DNA of 64,000 nucleotides from Glaciecola sp964195425. Lineage in GTDB: Bacteria; Pseudomonadota; Gammaproteobacteria; Enterobacterales; Alteromonadaceae. Shown here piece by piece: positions 1 through 9,248 of this stretch. The notes under the pieces were generated by a model. It searched no databases and was not told where the DNA came from. It worked only from the letters and a program-made list of their open reading frames with translations. The position numbers and the translations under genes are program-made. The stretch is from assembly GCA_964195425.1 (NCBI GenBank), contig CAXMOM010000031.1, positions 62,001 through 126,000 of the forward strand. Direction: 5' to 3'. The stretch's first letter is position 1, and each line of letters begins with the position of its first letter.

Positions 1-196
1 CATTGCTTCCAGCGCTAATTACGACGTCTGGATTGAATAAAGTGACATGCTTATTGGCCTCGTCAATTGTCCCTACAATAGCGTCAACAATTCTGCAGTG
101 AGCGCTATCTTCAAGCTCACTCAAAACGCTGCTAAGCAGTTGGCTAAATTCTTTATGACCGAATATTAAAATTCGGACTTTGTTAGTCTCGTACAT
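1..196 (-). CDS. prpR: PrpR-like propionate catabolism regulator, N-terminal fragment (runs off window start)
   Basis: About 65 codons read from ATG at 196 towards the window edge, so only the N-terminus is visible. The start MYETNKVRILIFGHKEFSQL and the segment LFNPDVVISAGSN resemble the PrpR sensory domain, which in known PrpR proteins binds 2-methylcitrate ahead of AAA+ sigma-54 and HTH domains. Those later domains lie outside the window. PrpR normally activates the methylcitrate operon for propionate breakdown, and the neighbouring epimerase-like gene on the same strand fits propionyl/methylmalonyl chemistry. The assignment rests on a short stretch, so another PrpR-type sigma-54 regulator is possible. 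Confidence 0.6.
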   Translation of the reverse strand, partial: MYETNKVRILIFGHKEFSQLLSSVLSELEDSAHCRIVDAIVGTIDEANKHVTLFNPDVVISAGSN

Positions 197-363
197 CAAG
201 AGATGGAAGCCCTTATAAAGGTTATTTACAACGTTTTTACAAAATACACTAGAGCATGGTTCATGCCAAAAAGACATGGGTAATTTAAATGTTTTAAATC
301 AGTGGCTTATAATTTCTATTTGTATCACTGATAGGTATTTATGTTCAAAATGAATTTATAATT

Positions 364-765
364 TCAATTTGAAGTGTTATTGCTGGGGTTTTGCGTTAAC
401 TGCAGGATCGCGCCGAACTGTTCTAAAGGAGAGATATCGCAAATAGGCCAACTGTCTAAACCTACTCTTTTTTCTGCATGTGATAGCTCAAGATCTAACA
501 AGCTTTTATCAATTGATTTTGTGGCAAAGGAAAGTAAAAAAACACCTTCACCTTTGCTCGCTAAAATGTCGGCTACCACGCCTTCTTTACTTAAGGGTTG
601 CACTAATATTAATAAGCTTTCGCCAATTTTAAATCTGGCAGTATTTACATTTCTTTGGGGTAGGCTTTCAATGGTCGCTTGCTGCGCCAACAATTTAGCA
701 AAATAATTTATAGATGCTTGTAAGTTGGCGACAACAAAATTAATGTGATGGATATGAGTGATCAT
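364..765 (-). CDS. VOC-superfamily protein, methylmalonyl-CoA epimerase-like with altered metal site
   Basis: A 133-residue single VOC (glyoxalase/bleomycin-resistance fold) protein. The layout matches methylmalonyl-CoA epimerase: an N-terminal HHINFVV strand, then RFKIGESLLILVQP, then a KGEGV turn. By family knowledge the epimerase binds a divalent metal through two His, a Gln and a Glu. Here the first His is present (residue 6 or 7), but the usual GEGxHHIAF reads GEGVFLLSF and the usual IEL near the C-terminus reads LQL. Two ligands therefore seem lost. It lies 167 bases upstream of prpR on the same strand. Function is uncertain: an acyl-CoA-binding or non-catalytic relative, or another VOC enzyme. 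Confidence 0.7.
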   Translation of the reverse strand: MITHIHHINFVVANLQASINYFAKLLAQQATIESLPQRNVNTARFKIGESLLILVQPLSKEGVVADILASKGEGVFLLSFATKSIDKSLLDLELSHAEKRVGLDSWPICDISPLEQFGAILQLTQNPSNNTSN

Positions 766-1151
766 TAAATGCTCCTTAGCGAGTGATTACTTAGGGAATA
801 ATGCCGTATAGCTTACTTTATCTTCCTCTATTTTGCATATTCGGGCACGCGCTCGGCGAGATAATGCATAAGCACATAAGTTAGGCATTTCCCCATACTC
901 ACCAGCTTTAATACACGGCACTAGCATTACGTTTTAGGCACGTTCGGCTAGAATATATAATATTACTATTCTATTCAATAGACTTAAGTGGGCAGCATAG
1001 TTTAGTTGTCACGATATTGTCACTAATGCCGATACCGAATAACTGAGTGTTAATTTATACGTTGAACCCTGCAGGTTTAATGTTAGTAAACGTGCAATTT
1101 TTATCGGTTAACAAACAATGACACTAACATCAAAACGGTTGTGGGAAAGCG

Positions 1152-3047
1152 ATGCATCGACTGCTTAAACGGCAATTAAAAAAATTAGGCGTAAGCGATA
1201 ACGACGGTTTAACTAATGATCAGTTTAATATGCTGGCTGAGCTAGTTAATAAGGCGTATTTGGACGCTGATGAAGACAAGCGCTTAATCGAGAAATCATT
1301 AGACGTATCTTCAAAGGAAATGCAAAAGCTTTACGAACAGATAAAAACCTCTGCGCAAACTAAAATTCAGCTAAGCGAAGAGAAATACAATCGCCTTGTA
1401 CAGAACTTAAGACGATATTATTTCTTTTACACCCGTAATGTAAGCGGTGAATACACTTATTTAAGCGATTCTGTAACCGATATGCTCGGCTATACAGCAG
1501 AAGAATTCAAGATCGGTTATAAATCATTTATTACCTCAGATCCGCAAAATGAATATGCAAAAGATTATACCCTCAGAGTCTTAAATGGTGAAGAAATTGC
1601 GCCCTATGTAGTGCAGGTATATCACAAATCTAGGGAAATCCGCTACGTCGAAATCATGCAGTTACCCATTTTTGATGAACATGACAAAGTCATAGCGATG
1701 GAAGGAATTGTTCGGGATATTACTGAACAAATGAACGTGCGAAAACAACTCGACTACATTGCGCTAAATGACACCCTTACCGATATTCCAAATCGTCACA
1801 GTTTATATTCGCGACTAGACCTGACTATTGCTAGCGCCAAATATAATTCCACACAATTTGCCCTGTTATTTTTGGATTTAGACCATTTTAAGAAAATCAA
1901 TGATTCGCTAGGTCACGATATTGGCGACAAATTACTCCAAGCCGTGGTTAAAAGAATTGAGCCTAGCATTAGGGCCACCGATATCTTTGCGCGAATTGGC
2001 GGAGACGAGTTCATTATTGTATTAAGCAATATTAAAAAATCCACATTGCTGACTGTTATCGATAAAATAATGGAAGGAATACGGCAAGATTGGGTGGTAG
2101 ATGAATTTGTGTTAAAAGTAACATCTAGTGTAGGTATCGCAATGTATCCTGATGACGGTATTGATAAACACACGCTAATGAAACACGCAGATATCGCCAT
2201 GTATGATGCGAAAAATAACGGTAGGGACAATTACCGGTTTTTCACTGAAAACCTCAATGAAAGTGTGCAAAGTGAAATGCGGCTTGAGCGAGATATGGTT
2301 AAGGCGATTGAAAATGAGGAATTCATCTTATACTTTCAGCCGCAGGTAAGGGTTAGCGACAATGCAATTGTTGGCGCCGAGGCACTCATTCGGTGGCAAC
2401 ACCCCGAGTTAGGGTTCATGGCACCTGATAAGTTTATTCCCTTAGCAGAAAAAACAGGTTTGATACTTAAGCTTGGCCAATGGGTAATAGAAGAGTCGTG
2501 CAGAGCCTTAGCTAGATTTAACAAAGTGTATAACAAAGACCTACTGCTTGCATTTAACCTATCGACAAAACAAATAGAAAATGACCAGTTGTTTGGCCTG
2601 ATTAAAGCCGGGATTGAGACAAATGGCATTGACCCATCACAAGTCCATTTGGAAATGACCGAAAGTATTATGGTTGAAAATACCGCCTTGGCGTTGAATC
2701 GACTTAATGAAATAAAAACGCTGGGTGTTAACGTTAGTATGGACGACTTTGGAACAGGATACTCATCTCTTTCTTATCTCCATCAATTCCCAATTGACAC
2801 ATTAAAAATAGATAAAGCTTTTATTGACCAAATTCAGACTTGTGGCACCGAAGCCTTGCTGTTAGATACAATTATTGCCATGGGTAAAACACTTGGTCTA
2901 AAAATGGTAGCTGAAGGCGTTGAGCATGAATATCAACGCGCTTATTTAAAGCAAAAATCCTGTCTCTTATATCAAGGATATTTGTTTGCTAAACCCTTAT
3001 GCGAAAAAGACTTCATTCAATTACTTCATACCGAGCTGTCGCGCTAA
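1152..3047 (+). CDS. PAS-GGDEF-EAL protein (dual c-di-GMP synthase/phosphodiesterase)
   Basis: 631 residues, no membrane segment. Residues 1-75 form a charged helical leader (HRLLKRQLKKLG... YLDADEDKRL) of the type that precedes PAS domains in proteins often found next to FIST-domain sensors; no FIST gene is in this window. A PAS domain follows (about 75-195), then GGDEF with an intact GGDEF signature at 283-287 and EAL with an intact EAL triplet at 410-412. The EAL side also keeps DDFGTGYSS and AEGVE, so both cyclase and phosphodiesterase activity are plausible. The start ATG has GGGAAAG just upstream. The PAS ligand cannot be read from sequence. Confidence 0.93.
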   Translation: MHRLLKRQLKKLGVSDNDGLTNDQFNMLAELVNKAYLDADEDKRLIEKSLDVSSKEMQKLYEQIKTSAQTKIQLSEEKYNRLVQNLRRYYFFYTRNVSGEYTYLSDSVTDMLGYTAEEFKIGYKSFITSDPQNEYAKDYTLRVLNGEEIAPYVVQVYHKSREIRYVEIMQLPIFDEHDKVIAMEGIVRDITEQMNVRKQLDYIALNDTLTDIPNRHSLYSRLDLTIASAKYNSTQFALLFLDLDHFKKINDSLGHDIGDKLLQAVVKRIEPSIRATDIFARIGGDEFIIVLSNIKKSTLLTVIDKIMEGIRQDWVVDEFVLKVTSSVGIAMYPDDGIDKHTLMKHADIAMYDAKNNGRDNYRFFTENLNESVQSEMRLERDMVKAIENEEFILYFQPQVRVSDNAIVGAEALIRWQHPELGFMAPDKFIPLAEKTGLILKLGQWVIEESCRALARFNKVYNKDLLLAFNLSTKQIENDQLFGLIKAGIETNGIDPSQVHLEMTESIMVENTALALNRLNEIKTLGVNVSMDDFGTGYSSLSYLHQFPIDTLKIDKAFIDQIQTCGTEALLLDTIIAMGKTLGLKMVAEGVEHEYQRAYLKQKSCLLYQGYLFAKPLCEKDFIQLLHTELSR

Positions 3048-3133
3048 TCTCTTCGAAACTTTGCAATCGATTAGTTTATTAAACGCAGAAAGATTAGTTG
3101 ACTGCGTTCTACGCTAGGGGCTCCTGCATATAG

Positions 3134-3841
3134 CTACTGGGCCCAATGATATATCAATGAAACGCCGTTAAACATGTACTCCATATGTAACGAGTTAGGG
3201 TTGTCCATTTGCATAGTAAGTTTACTAGGACCTTGTGGATAAAAGCCGGGCTCATCGCTGGTATCAATAGATATGCTATATCCTGAGGCTGACGTGTTTA
3301 TTTTGCCGGCGTATTGATAAATATATTCATCTCCCCATCCATCAGTCGTTGTAAATTGTGCGTACCAATCTTGAGAGTTGTTATTACGCGGAGTAAATCT
3401 AATAATACCCTTTAAATTATTCGTTAAATCAAATCCATTTTGTTGGAATTGCGTTAAATACCAGTCACCTTGAGGGGAAAATACAGTGGGAGATGATGGT
3501 TGTATTTTAGGTATAACTACCGGCGAATCTGGCAATATAATGGGGTCTGCAGGGTCTATGCGCTTAACATCATTAGGATCAACGGTAGGACCTGAAGGGC
3601 CCGGTCTTGGTTCATCGCTTGGTCCCTGAATAAAATTACTCGGCATTATCCTAGGGAATAACACCAAACCTATGCCAAAAACAATCAAAATAATAGAAGG
3701 ATTACTAACGTTTAGTTTAATCCCAAAACCTTCAACTTGGTTACCATGCTGTGATTCACGTTTACCTGCAATGAACAAAAATAATCCAATGCCAATGAGC
3801 GCAATACCCAAGCCTATAATGATAAAATCAAAAGTATCCAT
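3134..3841 (-). CDS. Hypothetical membrane-anchored protein with Pro-rich linker and C-terminal beta-rich domain
   Basis: Not recognised. I chose the ATG at 3841 (235 residues); an in-frame ATG at 3901 adds 20 residues but lacks a ribosome site, while GGAACG precedes 3841. There are two hydrophobic helices at about residues 5-23 and 49-64, then a Pro/Asp-rich linker (about 75-125). The C-terminal domain of about 110 residues begins GDWYLTQFQQNGFDLTNN and has alternating beta-strand character similar to lipocalin-like stress proteins. The soluble domain is probably outside the cytoplasmic membrane. It stands alone between a c-di-GMP gene and a divergent hydrolase. Confidence 0.7.
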   Translation of the reverse strand: MDTFDFIIIGLGIALIGIGLFLFIAGKRESQHGNQVEGFGIKLNVSNPSIILIVFGIGLVLFPRIMPSNFIQGPSDEPRPGPSGPTVDPNDVKRIDPADPIILPDSPVVIPKIQPSSPTVFSPQGDWYLTQFQQNGFDLTNNLKGIIRFTPRNNNSQDWYAQFTTTDGWGDEYIYQYAGKINTSASGYSISIDTSDEPGFYPQGPSKLTMQMDNPNSLHMEYMFNGVSLIYHWAQ

Positions 3842-4013
3842 AACGTTCCGTGCATGATTATTTTTTAACCAATATAGACCGAAACTGCGCTTTTTGCACA
3901 TTTTTTAATGTAGTTAACTGCCCGTTAAGTCTTCTTTTTGGTTTGATTTTTATATTGACTTTGGCTTTATAATCCCTTGCTATGATAGCCTTGATGATGC
4001 ACAAGGAGAAAAT

Positions 4014-5174
4014 ATGTCAACAAAGCTAACGCCTCATACCACAGGACCTTATGCAGTCGGTTCGACTAACATGCAAGTGGCGTCAAAATACGTCAATATC
4101 GGCGATGAAGCGATGCATCAATACTTGTTAGGCAGTCCAGAATCGGCGCAGCATCCATGTTATATTGCCGACATATTGCGATTCCCTGACCTTGCTTGGA
4201 TAACTACGCTAGAGGTGCCAGAACAAACTGCTCTTTATGGTTCTGCCAGTGGTCAAACTCTGCCTGTTGTTAGCTTCTTGACTTATCCTACGGTAAAAAA
4301 ACAGACCCCCAATAGTTATGCCTTTCCTTATCAGGACTCTGCGTATGGTGTGTTTGAGCATATGTTGCTTGCTGATGAAAGCCCGCAGTTTGCCGATCCT
4401 GATTGCCGTTATCCACTGATAATTCTTGCTCATGGTGCTGCTGCTCATGGCATTTATGAAATAGCGCATGCGCACAATCTTGCCAGCCAAGGTTATATTG
4501 TAGCGGTCATTTTTTATGGGGATGAGCGCAATATTAATACCGATAATTTACATGATCCGCGTAACTCATATAGCTATGCTGGCTTTCTTAGGCCCTTAAT
4601 CACCCAAGCAGTCTTAGATTCCATTTTACAAAGTGAAACTTTTGGCCCTCAAGTAGATCTCGACAATATAGGGATCTCTGGCCATAGTTTTGGTGGTTTT
4701 ACTTCTCTGGCTTTAGCTGGAGGAAAAATTCAGGACCAAGTCGGCTCAGTTACCGAGCCACGGATCACCGCAGCAGTAGTTGCTGCACCTTACGTGGGTC
4801 ATTTTAATAAAGATAAGGAAGTGTTTGCCTTCGGCACTGAGAACAGTGGCTTAACGTCGGTAACAATACCCGTGCTAACCTTGTTTGGCAGCAAAGATGA
4901 ATCTACGTTGGCGTCGTTTATTTTGCCTGCTACCGAGCAATTGGCGGGCCCAACGTATGTGGTGGAGTTAGTCGACCAGCCACATATTTTTGAGCCGGGC
5001 TCATGGCAAGACAAAGAGAACTGGGAAATGTTGTTTTTCACCGCCTATTTAAAACATGACCAACAGGCACTAGAAAAGTTAAGGTATGGTTTATCAATGA
5101 AGGGCGGTAACGAAGATATACAACGACTAGAATATCAACGTCAGACGGGTAGGATTGCCTCTACAGCAATATAA
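4014..5174 (+). CDS. Alpha/beta hydrolase, dienelactone hydrolase / PAF-acetylhydrolase-like
   Basis: 386 residues with a strong ribosome site (AAGGAG, 5 bases before ATG). The alpha/beta-hydrolase catalytic set is visible: nucleophile elbow GHSFGG (about residue 224), an acidic residue in LTLFGSKDES (about 290), and a His in VDQPHIFEPG (about 325). An oxyanion-hole-like LILAHGAAAHG lies near residue 140. The arrangement fits the dienelactone hydrolase, platelet-activating-factor acetylhydrolase and chlorophyllase-like group, which cleaves small esters. There is no signal peptide, so it is probably cytoplasmic. The substrate cannot be predicted and the neighbours give no pathway. Confidence 0.85.
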   Translation: MSTKLTPHTTGPYAVGSTNMQVASKYVNIGDEAMHQYLLGSPESAQHPCYIADILRFPDLAWITTLEVPEQTALYGSASGQTLPVVSFLTYPTVKKQTPNSYAFPYQDSAYGVFEHMLLADESPQFADPDCRYPLIILAHGAAAHGIYEIAHAHNLASQGYIVAVIFYGDERNINTDNLHDPRNSYSYAGFLRPLITQAVLDSILQSETFGPQVDLDNIGISGHSFGGFTSLALAGGKIQDQVGSVTEPRITAAVVAAPYVGHFNKDKEVFAFGTENSGLTSVTIPVLTLFGSKDESTLASFILPATEQLAGPTYVVELVDQPHIFEPGSWQDKENWEMLFFTAYLKHDQQALEKLRYGLSMKGGNEDIQRLEYQRQTGRIASTAI

Positions 5175-5282
5175 TGCAGACGTAGAACACTTAGTTAATT
5201 GCAAAATGAGAACTGCGAATTTCTATTTCAGTTGTTCAATTCTTCTCTTACTATAAATGATGATAATAGAAGACTTGTTACT

Positions 5283-5888
5283 ATGCCTAAACAAATAGTG
5301 TCTGAAATGCAGTGGACTGAAGCCGAACTTAATGAGCTTTCGATAGAAGATTATTTTCGTATGCGAGGACTTGAAACAACTCGTTTGGATACCCTGATTG
5401 ACGTTGCATTCGCGTTTGTTCTATCGATATTAGTTATCTCACAAACTGGCATTCCTGAAACGTTTTCAGAACTGGTAAGTGGCATTAAAAATATTCCTGC
5501 TTTGGCGATGAGTTTTCTGGTGTTAATGCTTTTTTGGTTAACGCACAGGGAATGGAGTCGTCGCTTTGGTATTGAAAGTAAAAATACTGTTCTCATTAGT
5601 GTCAGTTTAGTTTTCGCTTTATTAATTTATGTGTATCCACTGCGTCTTTTATTTGAAGCAATGTTTAACGGATTAAGTGCAGGGTTTTTACCCGCTACTT
5701 TTACAATTGAAACGAACGAACAAGTTCGCAGTTTTTTTGCTTTTTATTCATGTGGCTACTTGGCGATGGCTATACTGATAGGGGCTTTATACATTTTTGC
5801 ACTTAGGCGCTCTAAACTGCTTGGCTTAAGTGTACTTGTTGTGCAGCTCATCCGAGCCAAAATTAGGGCGAATAAGCTCTGGCTTTAG
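5283..5888 (+). CDS. TMEM175 (DUF1211)-like integral membrane protein
   Basis: About 201 residues from ATG 5283; a TTG start at 5199 would add 28 residues without hydrophobic content. The first helix carries RLDTLIDVAFAFVLSILV, close to the R...FSDxVFA signature of bacterial TMEM175 potassium channels, and a later segment has FLVLMLFWLTHREW, resembling the family's W..H motif. Four to five further hydrophobic helices follow. The usual FSD reads LID here, so channel activity is not assured. It lies 108 bases after the hydrolase and may be co-transcribed with it. Confidence 0.6.
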   Translation: MPKQIVSEMQWTEAELNELSIEDYFRMRGLETTRLDTLIDVAFAFVLSILVISQTGIPETFSELVSGIKNIPALAMSFLVLMLFWLTHREWSRRFGIESKNTVLISVSLVFALLIYVYPLRLLFEAMFNGLSAGFLPATFTIETNEQVRSFFAFYSCGYLAMAILIGALYIFALRRSKLLGLSVLVVQLIRAKIRANKLWL

Positions 5889-5958
5889 GGGATATTGTTC
5901 TGTCGGTTAATATCAACTAAGATCTTACTGCTGCTTTAATAAGCTTATAATTCAATTT

Positions 5959-6309
5959 CTAATGCCGCTCTCGAATTCTCTTTTTCCAATTCCCTTGGTG
6001 CTCTCTTTCACAGGCCTGCTCCGTATCAAACAGTACGTGTTTTTTAGGATTCTTCAATAAAATACCAGCGTTTAGTAAGGCCTTATGAATGCAGGTAATT
6101 ATAATGGTGTCGAGAGCGGCATCTTTGGCTATTGTTAATGATGAATCATCATCAAATATACATCTAACAATTAGACTGTTAGGGAAATTCGCATAGTCGG
6201 CGGTGTGGGTCAACCATTCGAATCCGCTTACGTCTACTTTCGCTTGCTCACATGCAGACGTGAGTGCTCTTACCAAGTTGCCTTCCAATTTTTTTACTGT
6301 TTTATTCAT
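5959..6309 (-). CDS. Conserved hypothetical protein, 116 residues
   Basis: A small soluble protein with Lys/Arg-rich ends and a mixed alpha/beta core (GFEWLTHTADYANFPNSL). I recall similar Alteromonadales and Shewanella proteins sometimes labelled as Fis-family regulators, but no Fis-type helix-turn-helix is visible and I do not assign that role. It is transcribed away from katG, and the intergenic region to katG could carry divergent promoters. No function inferred. Confidence 0.6.
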   Translation of the reverse strand: MNKTVKKLEGNLVRALTSACEQAKVDVSGFEWLTHTADYANFPNSLIVRCIFDDDSSLTIAKDAALDTIIITCIHKALLNAGILLKNPKKHVLFDTEQACEREHQGNWKKRIRERH

Positions 6310-6762
6310 GCTATCTACTTATAAGGTGTGAGTATAACTATGCTACTGTTCTTTAACAGATAGTACTTTATTCCATAAAATAGTGCCTAACTTCTACTCA
6401 CAATACAGCACATAATTTGCTCCGAGTTATTCGCAGGGCGCACATTCGCCGAGTCTTTCGAAGAACTCGCAATAGATTACTTATCACTAAATTATTAACA
6501 TAATTTTTACACCATCTGTTTTTCCGATTACAGCAATCGCTTTTATTCGATATCACTTAAGCAGTATCGCGCCTATACTTTTTGTACTACTCAGGGGCCA
6601 GACACGGGCCATAAGTCTGTGAGTCGTTATGTTTTGAGTATATTCAACATCTTATTTTATAGATGAAGAATTATACAAATAATTTACATTTACTAAGTGT
6701 ATATGGATTGTTGGATACCAACATTTCAATACATTGACTCGTTATGTTAAGGATACTTTGTC
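6310..6762. other. Intergenic region upstream of katG
   Basis: 453 bases without a credible gene between the divergent 116-residue protein and katG. It is AT-rich in the last 150 bases and must hold the katG promoter. A partly symmetric segment around 6547-6574 (CGATATCACTTAAGCAGTATCG) could be a regulator site, but it does not match the OxyR consensus spacing well, so no operator is called. Confidence 0.4.
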
Positions 6763-9027
6763 ATGAAAACAAAAATATTTTCTCTAAAAAAACTTGCTGT
6801 AATGGTTTGCGTTGGACTTGTTTCAAGTTCCGTTATTGCACAAAGCGACGAAATTTCAAAACCTAAGGGAGCAATGGGAAGTGGCTTCGCAAAAGCTGGC
6901 CAAGCTAAGACGAACCAATTTTGGTGGCCAGATCAATTAGACCTCAGCCAATTAAGAGACCACGACGCGCGTTCTAACCCACATGGTCCAGACTTTGACT
7001 ATGCAAAAGCATTCTCGAGCCTTGATTTAGATGCAGCAAAAAGCGATATAAATGATTTACTCACTACATCGCAAGATTGGTGGCCAGCCGACTTTGGTAA
7101 TTACGGGCCATTCTTTATTCGCATGACTTGGCACAGCGCAGGCACCTACAGAACTCTAGATGGTAGAGGCGGCGCTGGTGGCGGGCAACAACGATTTGAG
7201 CCTTTAAACAGCTGGCCTGACAACGCAAGTTTAGATAAAGCAAGACGATTGCTATGGCCAATTAAGCAAAAGTACGGTGAAGCACTCTCGTGGTCAGACT
7301 TAATGGTGCTAGCGGGCAATGTTGCGCTAGAAAACATGGGATTTGAAACCTATGGTTTTGCCGGTGGCAGGGCAGATGATTGGGAACCAGACCTAGTCTA
7401 CTGGGGACCTGAAATAGAAATGCTCGCCAGCGATAGAGAAACTAAAGACGGTAAATTACAACGTCCTCTTGGTGCAACCCACATGGGCCTTATTTATGTC
7501 AATCCAGAAGGACCTAGAGGCATTCCTGATCCTATCGGTTCTGCAAAAAATATTCGTTTGGCCTTCGCCCGAATGGCAATGAATGATGAAGAAACCCTCG
7601 CATTAATTGCAGGCGGACACACCTTTGGAAAAATGCACGGTGCTCACAAACCGGCTGACTGCTTGGAAGCAGAGCCCGCAGCTGCTGGCGTTGAAGAGCA
7701 AGGTTTAGGGTGGAAAAACAACTGTGGTAAAGGACATTCTGAAGATACAGTCACTAGTGGCTTAGAAGGCGCATGGACACAAGCACCTACCCGATGGACC
7801 TCATTGTATTTAAGTAATTTACTTAATTTTGAATGGCAACAAACACGCAGCCCAGCCGGCGCTATTCAATGGATACCTACCGATGAGTCGCTTCACGATG
7901 CAGTGCCCGATGCACATGTAAAGGGGAAGTTTAATGCGCCAGTGATGACAACGGCAGACTTAGCGCTCAAATTCGACCCCGAGTATCGTAAAATTGCCGA
8001 GCGCTTCTTAGCCGATCCTAAAGAGTATCAACTCGCCTTTGCCAAAGCTTGGTACAAACTTACGCACCGAGATATGGGACCAAGCAGAAACTTCTTAGGT
8101 AATGACGTGCCAAAGGATATTTTTGTATGGCAAGACCCTATTAGCGAAGATACCAAATCGACAATTAGCGACAAAGATGTCGCTAAGTTGAAAGACGATA
8201 TTCTAGCGTCGAGATTAACAGCATCTGAATTAATTAGAGTTGCATGGGGCTCTGCTGCTAGCTATCGCAACACCGATATGCGCGGCGGTGCCGATGGTGC
8301 TCGTATTGCACTAATGCCTCAAAAAGATTGGTCTGTGAATAATCCTGCTGAAGTAGAAAAGGTATTGACGGTATTAAAAGATATTCAAAAAGATGCCACT
8401 AGCGGATTCTTTAATAGTGATAAGGTTTCGTTAGCAGACTTGATAGTTCTTGGTGGCGCAGCGGCAATTGAAAAAGCAGCAAAAGACGCTGGATTTGATA
8501 TTAGTGTTCCTTTTGTTCCTGGCAGAGGTGATGCTGACCAAGCACAAACCGATATCAATAGTTTTAGCTTACTGAAACTTTCGGCTGACGGCTTTAGAAA
8601 TTACTTCAATCGTGAAGAAAGTTATAAATCGCCAACTGAAATGTTAATTGATAAGGCAGATCAGTTAGGGCTTAGTGTATCTGAAATGACTGTTTTAGTA
8701 GGGGGTTTACGTTCACTTAATGCCAATCACGATGGCGCTATGCATGGCGTATTCACAGACAAACCGGGCACCCTAAATAACGATTTCTTTGTCAATTTAC
8801 TTGATATGTCGACAGTGTGGAGAAAAGCACCAGAAGCTGGACTTTACGAAGGCCTAGATCGTAAAACGGGTGAGCCGAAGTGGACGGCTACCTCGGTTGA
8901 CTTAATTTTTGGTTCAAACTCTGAACTGCGCGCCATTGCTGAAGTATATGCTTATGACAACGCGAAAGAAAAATTTGCCCAAGATTTTGTTAGTGCATGG
9001 GTCAAAGTAATGAATGCAGATAGATAA
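6763..9027 (+). CDS. katG: Catalase-peroxidase KatG with Sec signal peptide
   Basis: 754 residues: a bifunctional haem catalase-peroxidase with the usual duplicated peroxidase domains. The distal site RMTWHSAGTYR gives Arg120, Trp123 and His124. The proximal haem ligand is His286 in GGHTFGK. Trp123, Tyr245 (LIYVNPEG) and Met271 (ARMAMND) have exactly the spacing of the Met-Tyr-Trp crosslink needed for catalase activity. Residues 1-26 form a classic signal peptide ending SSVIA, so this is a periplasmic KatG (KatP-like), unlike the common cytoplasmic form. A terminator follows directly. It probably removes hydrogen peroxide in the envelope. Confidence 0.97.
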   Translation: MKTKIFSLKKLAVMVCVGLVSSSVIAQSDEISKPKGAMGSGFAKAGQAKTNQFWWPDQLDLSQLRDHDARSNPHGPDFDYAKAFSSLDLDAAKSDINDLLTTSQDWWPADFGNYGPFFIRMTWHSAGTYRTLDGRGGAGGGQQRFEPLNSWPDNASLDKARRLLWPIKQKYGEALSWSDLMVLAGNVALENMGFETYGFAGGRADDWEPDLVYWGPEIEMLASDRETKDGKLQRPLGATHMGLIYVNPEGPRGIPDPIGSAKNIRLAFARMAMNDEETLALIAGGHTFGKMHGAHKPADCLEAEPAAAGVEEQGLGWKNNCGKGHSEDTVTSGLEGAWTQAPTRWTSLYLSNLLNFEWQQTRSPAGAIQWIPTDESLHDAVPDAHVKGKFNAPVMTTADLALKFDPEYRKIAERFLADPKEYQLAFAKAWYKLTHRDMGPSRNFLGNDVPKDIFVWQDPISEDTKSTISDKDVAKLKDDILASRLTASELIRVAWGSAASYRNTDMRGGADGARIALMPQKDWSVNNPAEVEKVLTVLKDIQKDATSGFFNSDKVSLADLIVLGGAAAIEKAAKDAGFDISVPFVPGRGDADQAQTDINSFSLLKLSADGFRNYFNREESYKSPTEMLIDKADQLGLSVSEMTVLVGGLRSLNANHDGAMHGVFTDKPGTLNNDFFVNLLDMSTVWRKAPEAGLYEGLDRKTGEPKWTATSVDLIFGSNSELRAIAEVYAYDNAKEKFAQDFVSAWVKVMNADR

Positions 9028-9040
9028 GTTACTGCGTATG

Positions 9041-9076
9041 AAGGCGGCTTGATAAAAAGTCGCCTTATCTTTTTAT
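9041..9076 (+). terminator. Rho-independent terminator of katG
   Basis: Ten-base stem AAGGCGGCTT / AAGTCGCCTT with one G-T pair, loop GATAAA, followed by ATCTTTTTAT. It lies 14 bases after the katG stop. Confidence 0.85.
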
Positions 9077-9248
9077 AGCACTGCTAATATTTTGTTCTGG
9101 TTAGCGGTGCTTCTATTTTTTCTCTTTAGCATTACCAGCATGAATAAATAAGTTTAAGAACCTGTCTAAAACCGCGAAGTCGAATCATCTTATTAATGCC
9201 TTGCAAGAATCAATATTTAGCTTAGCAAATGAAACTTGCCGCTAGAGA

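Noticed and set aside
5959..6309. Fis-family transcription regulator label for the 116-residue protein
   Set aside because: No Fis-type C-terminal helix-turn-helix is visible; the label seems to come from old automatic annotation.
6547..6574. OxyR operator upstream of katG
   Set aside because: The partial symmetry does not fit the four-element OxyR consensus and spacing.
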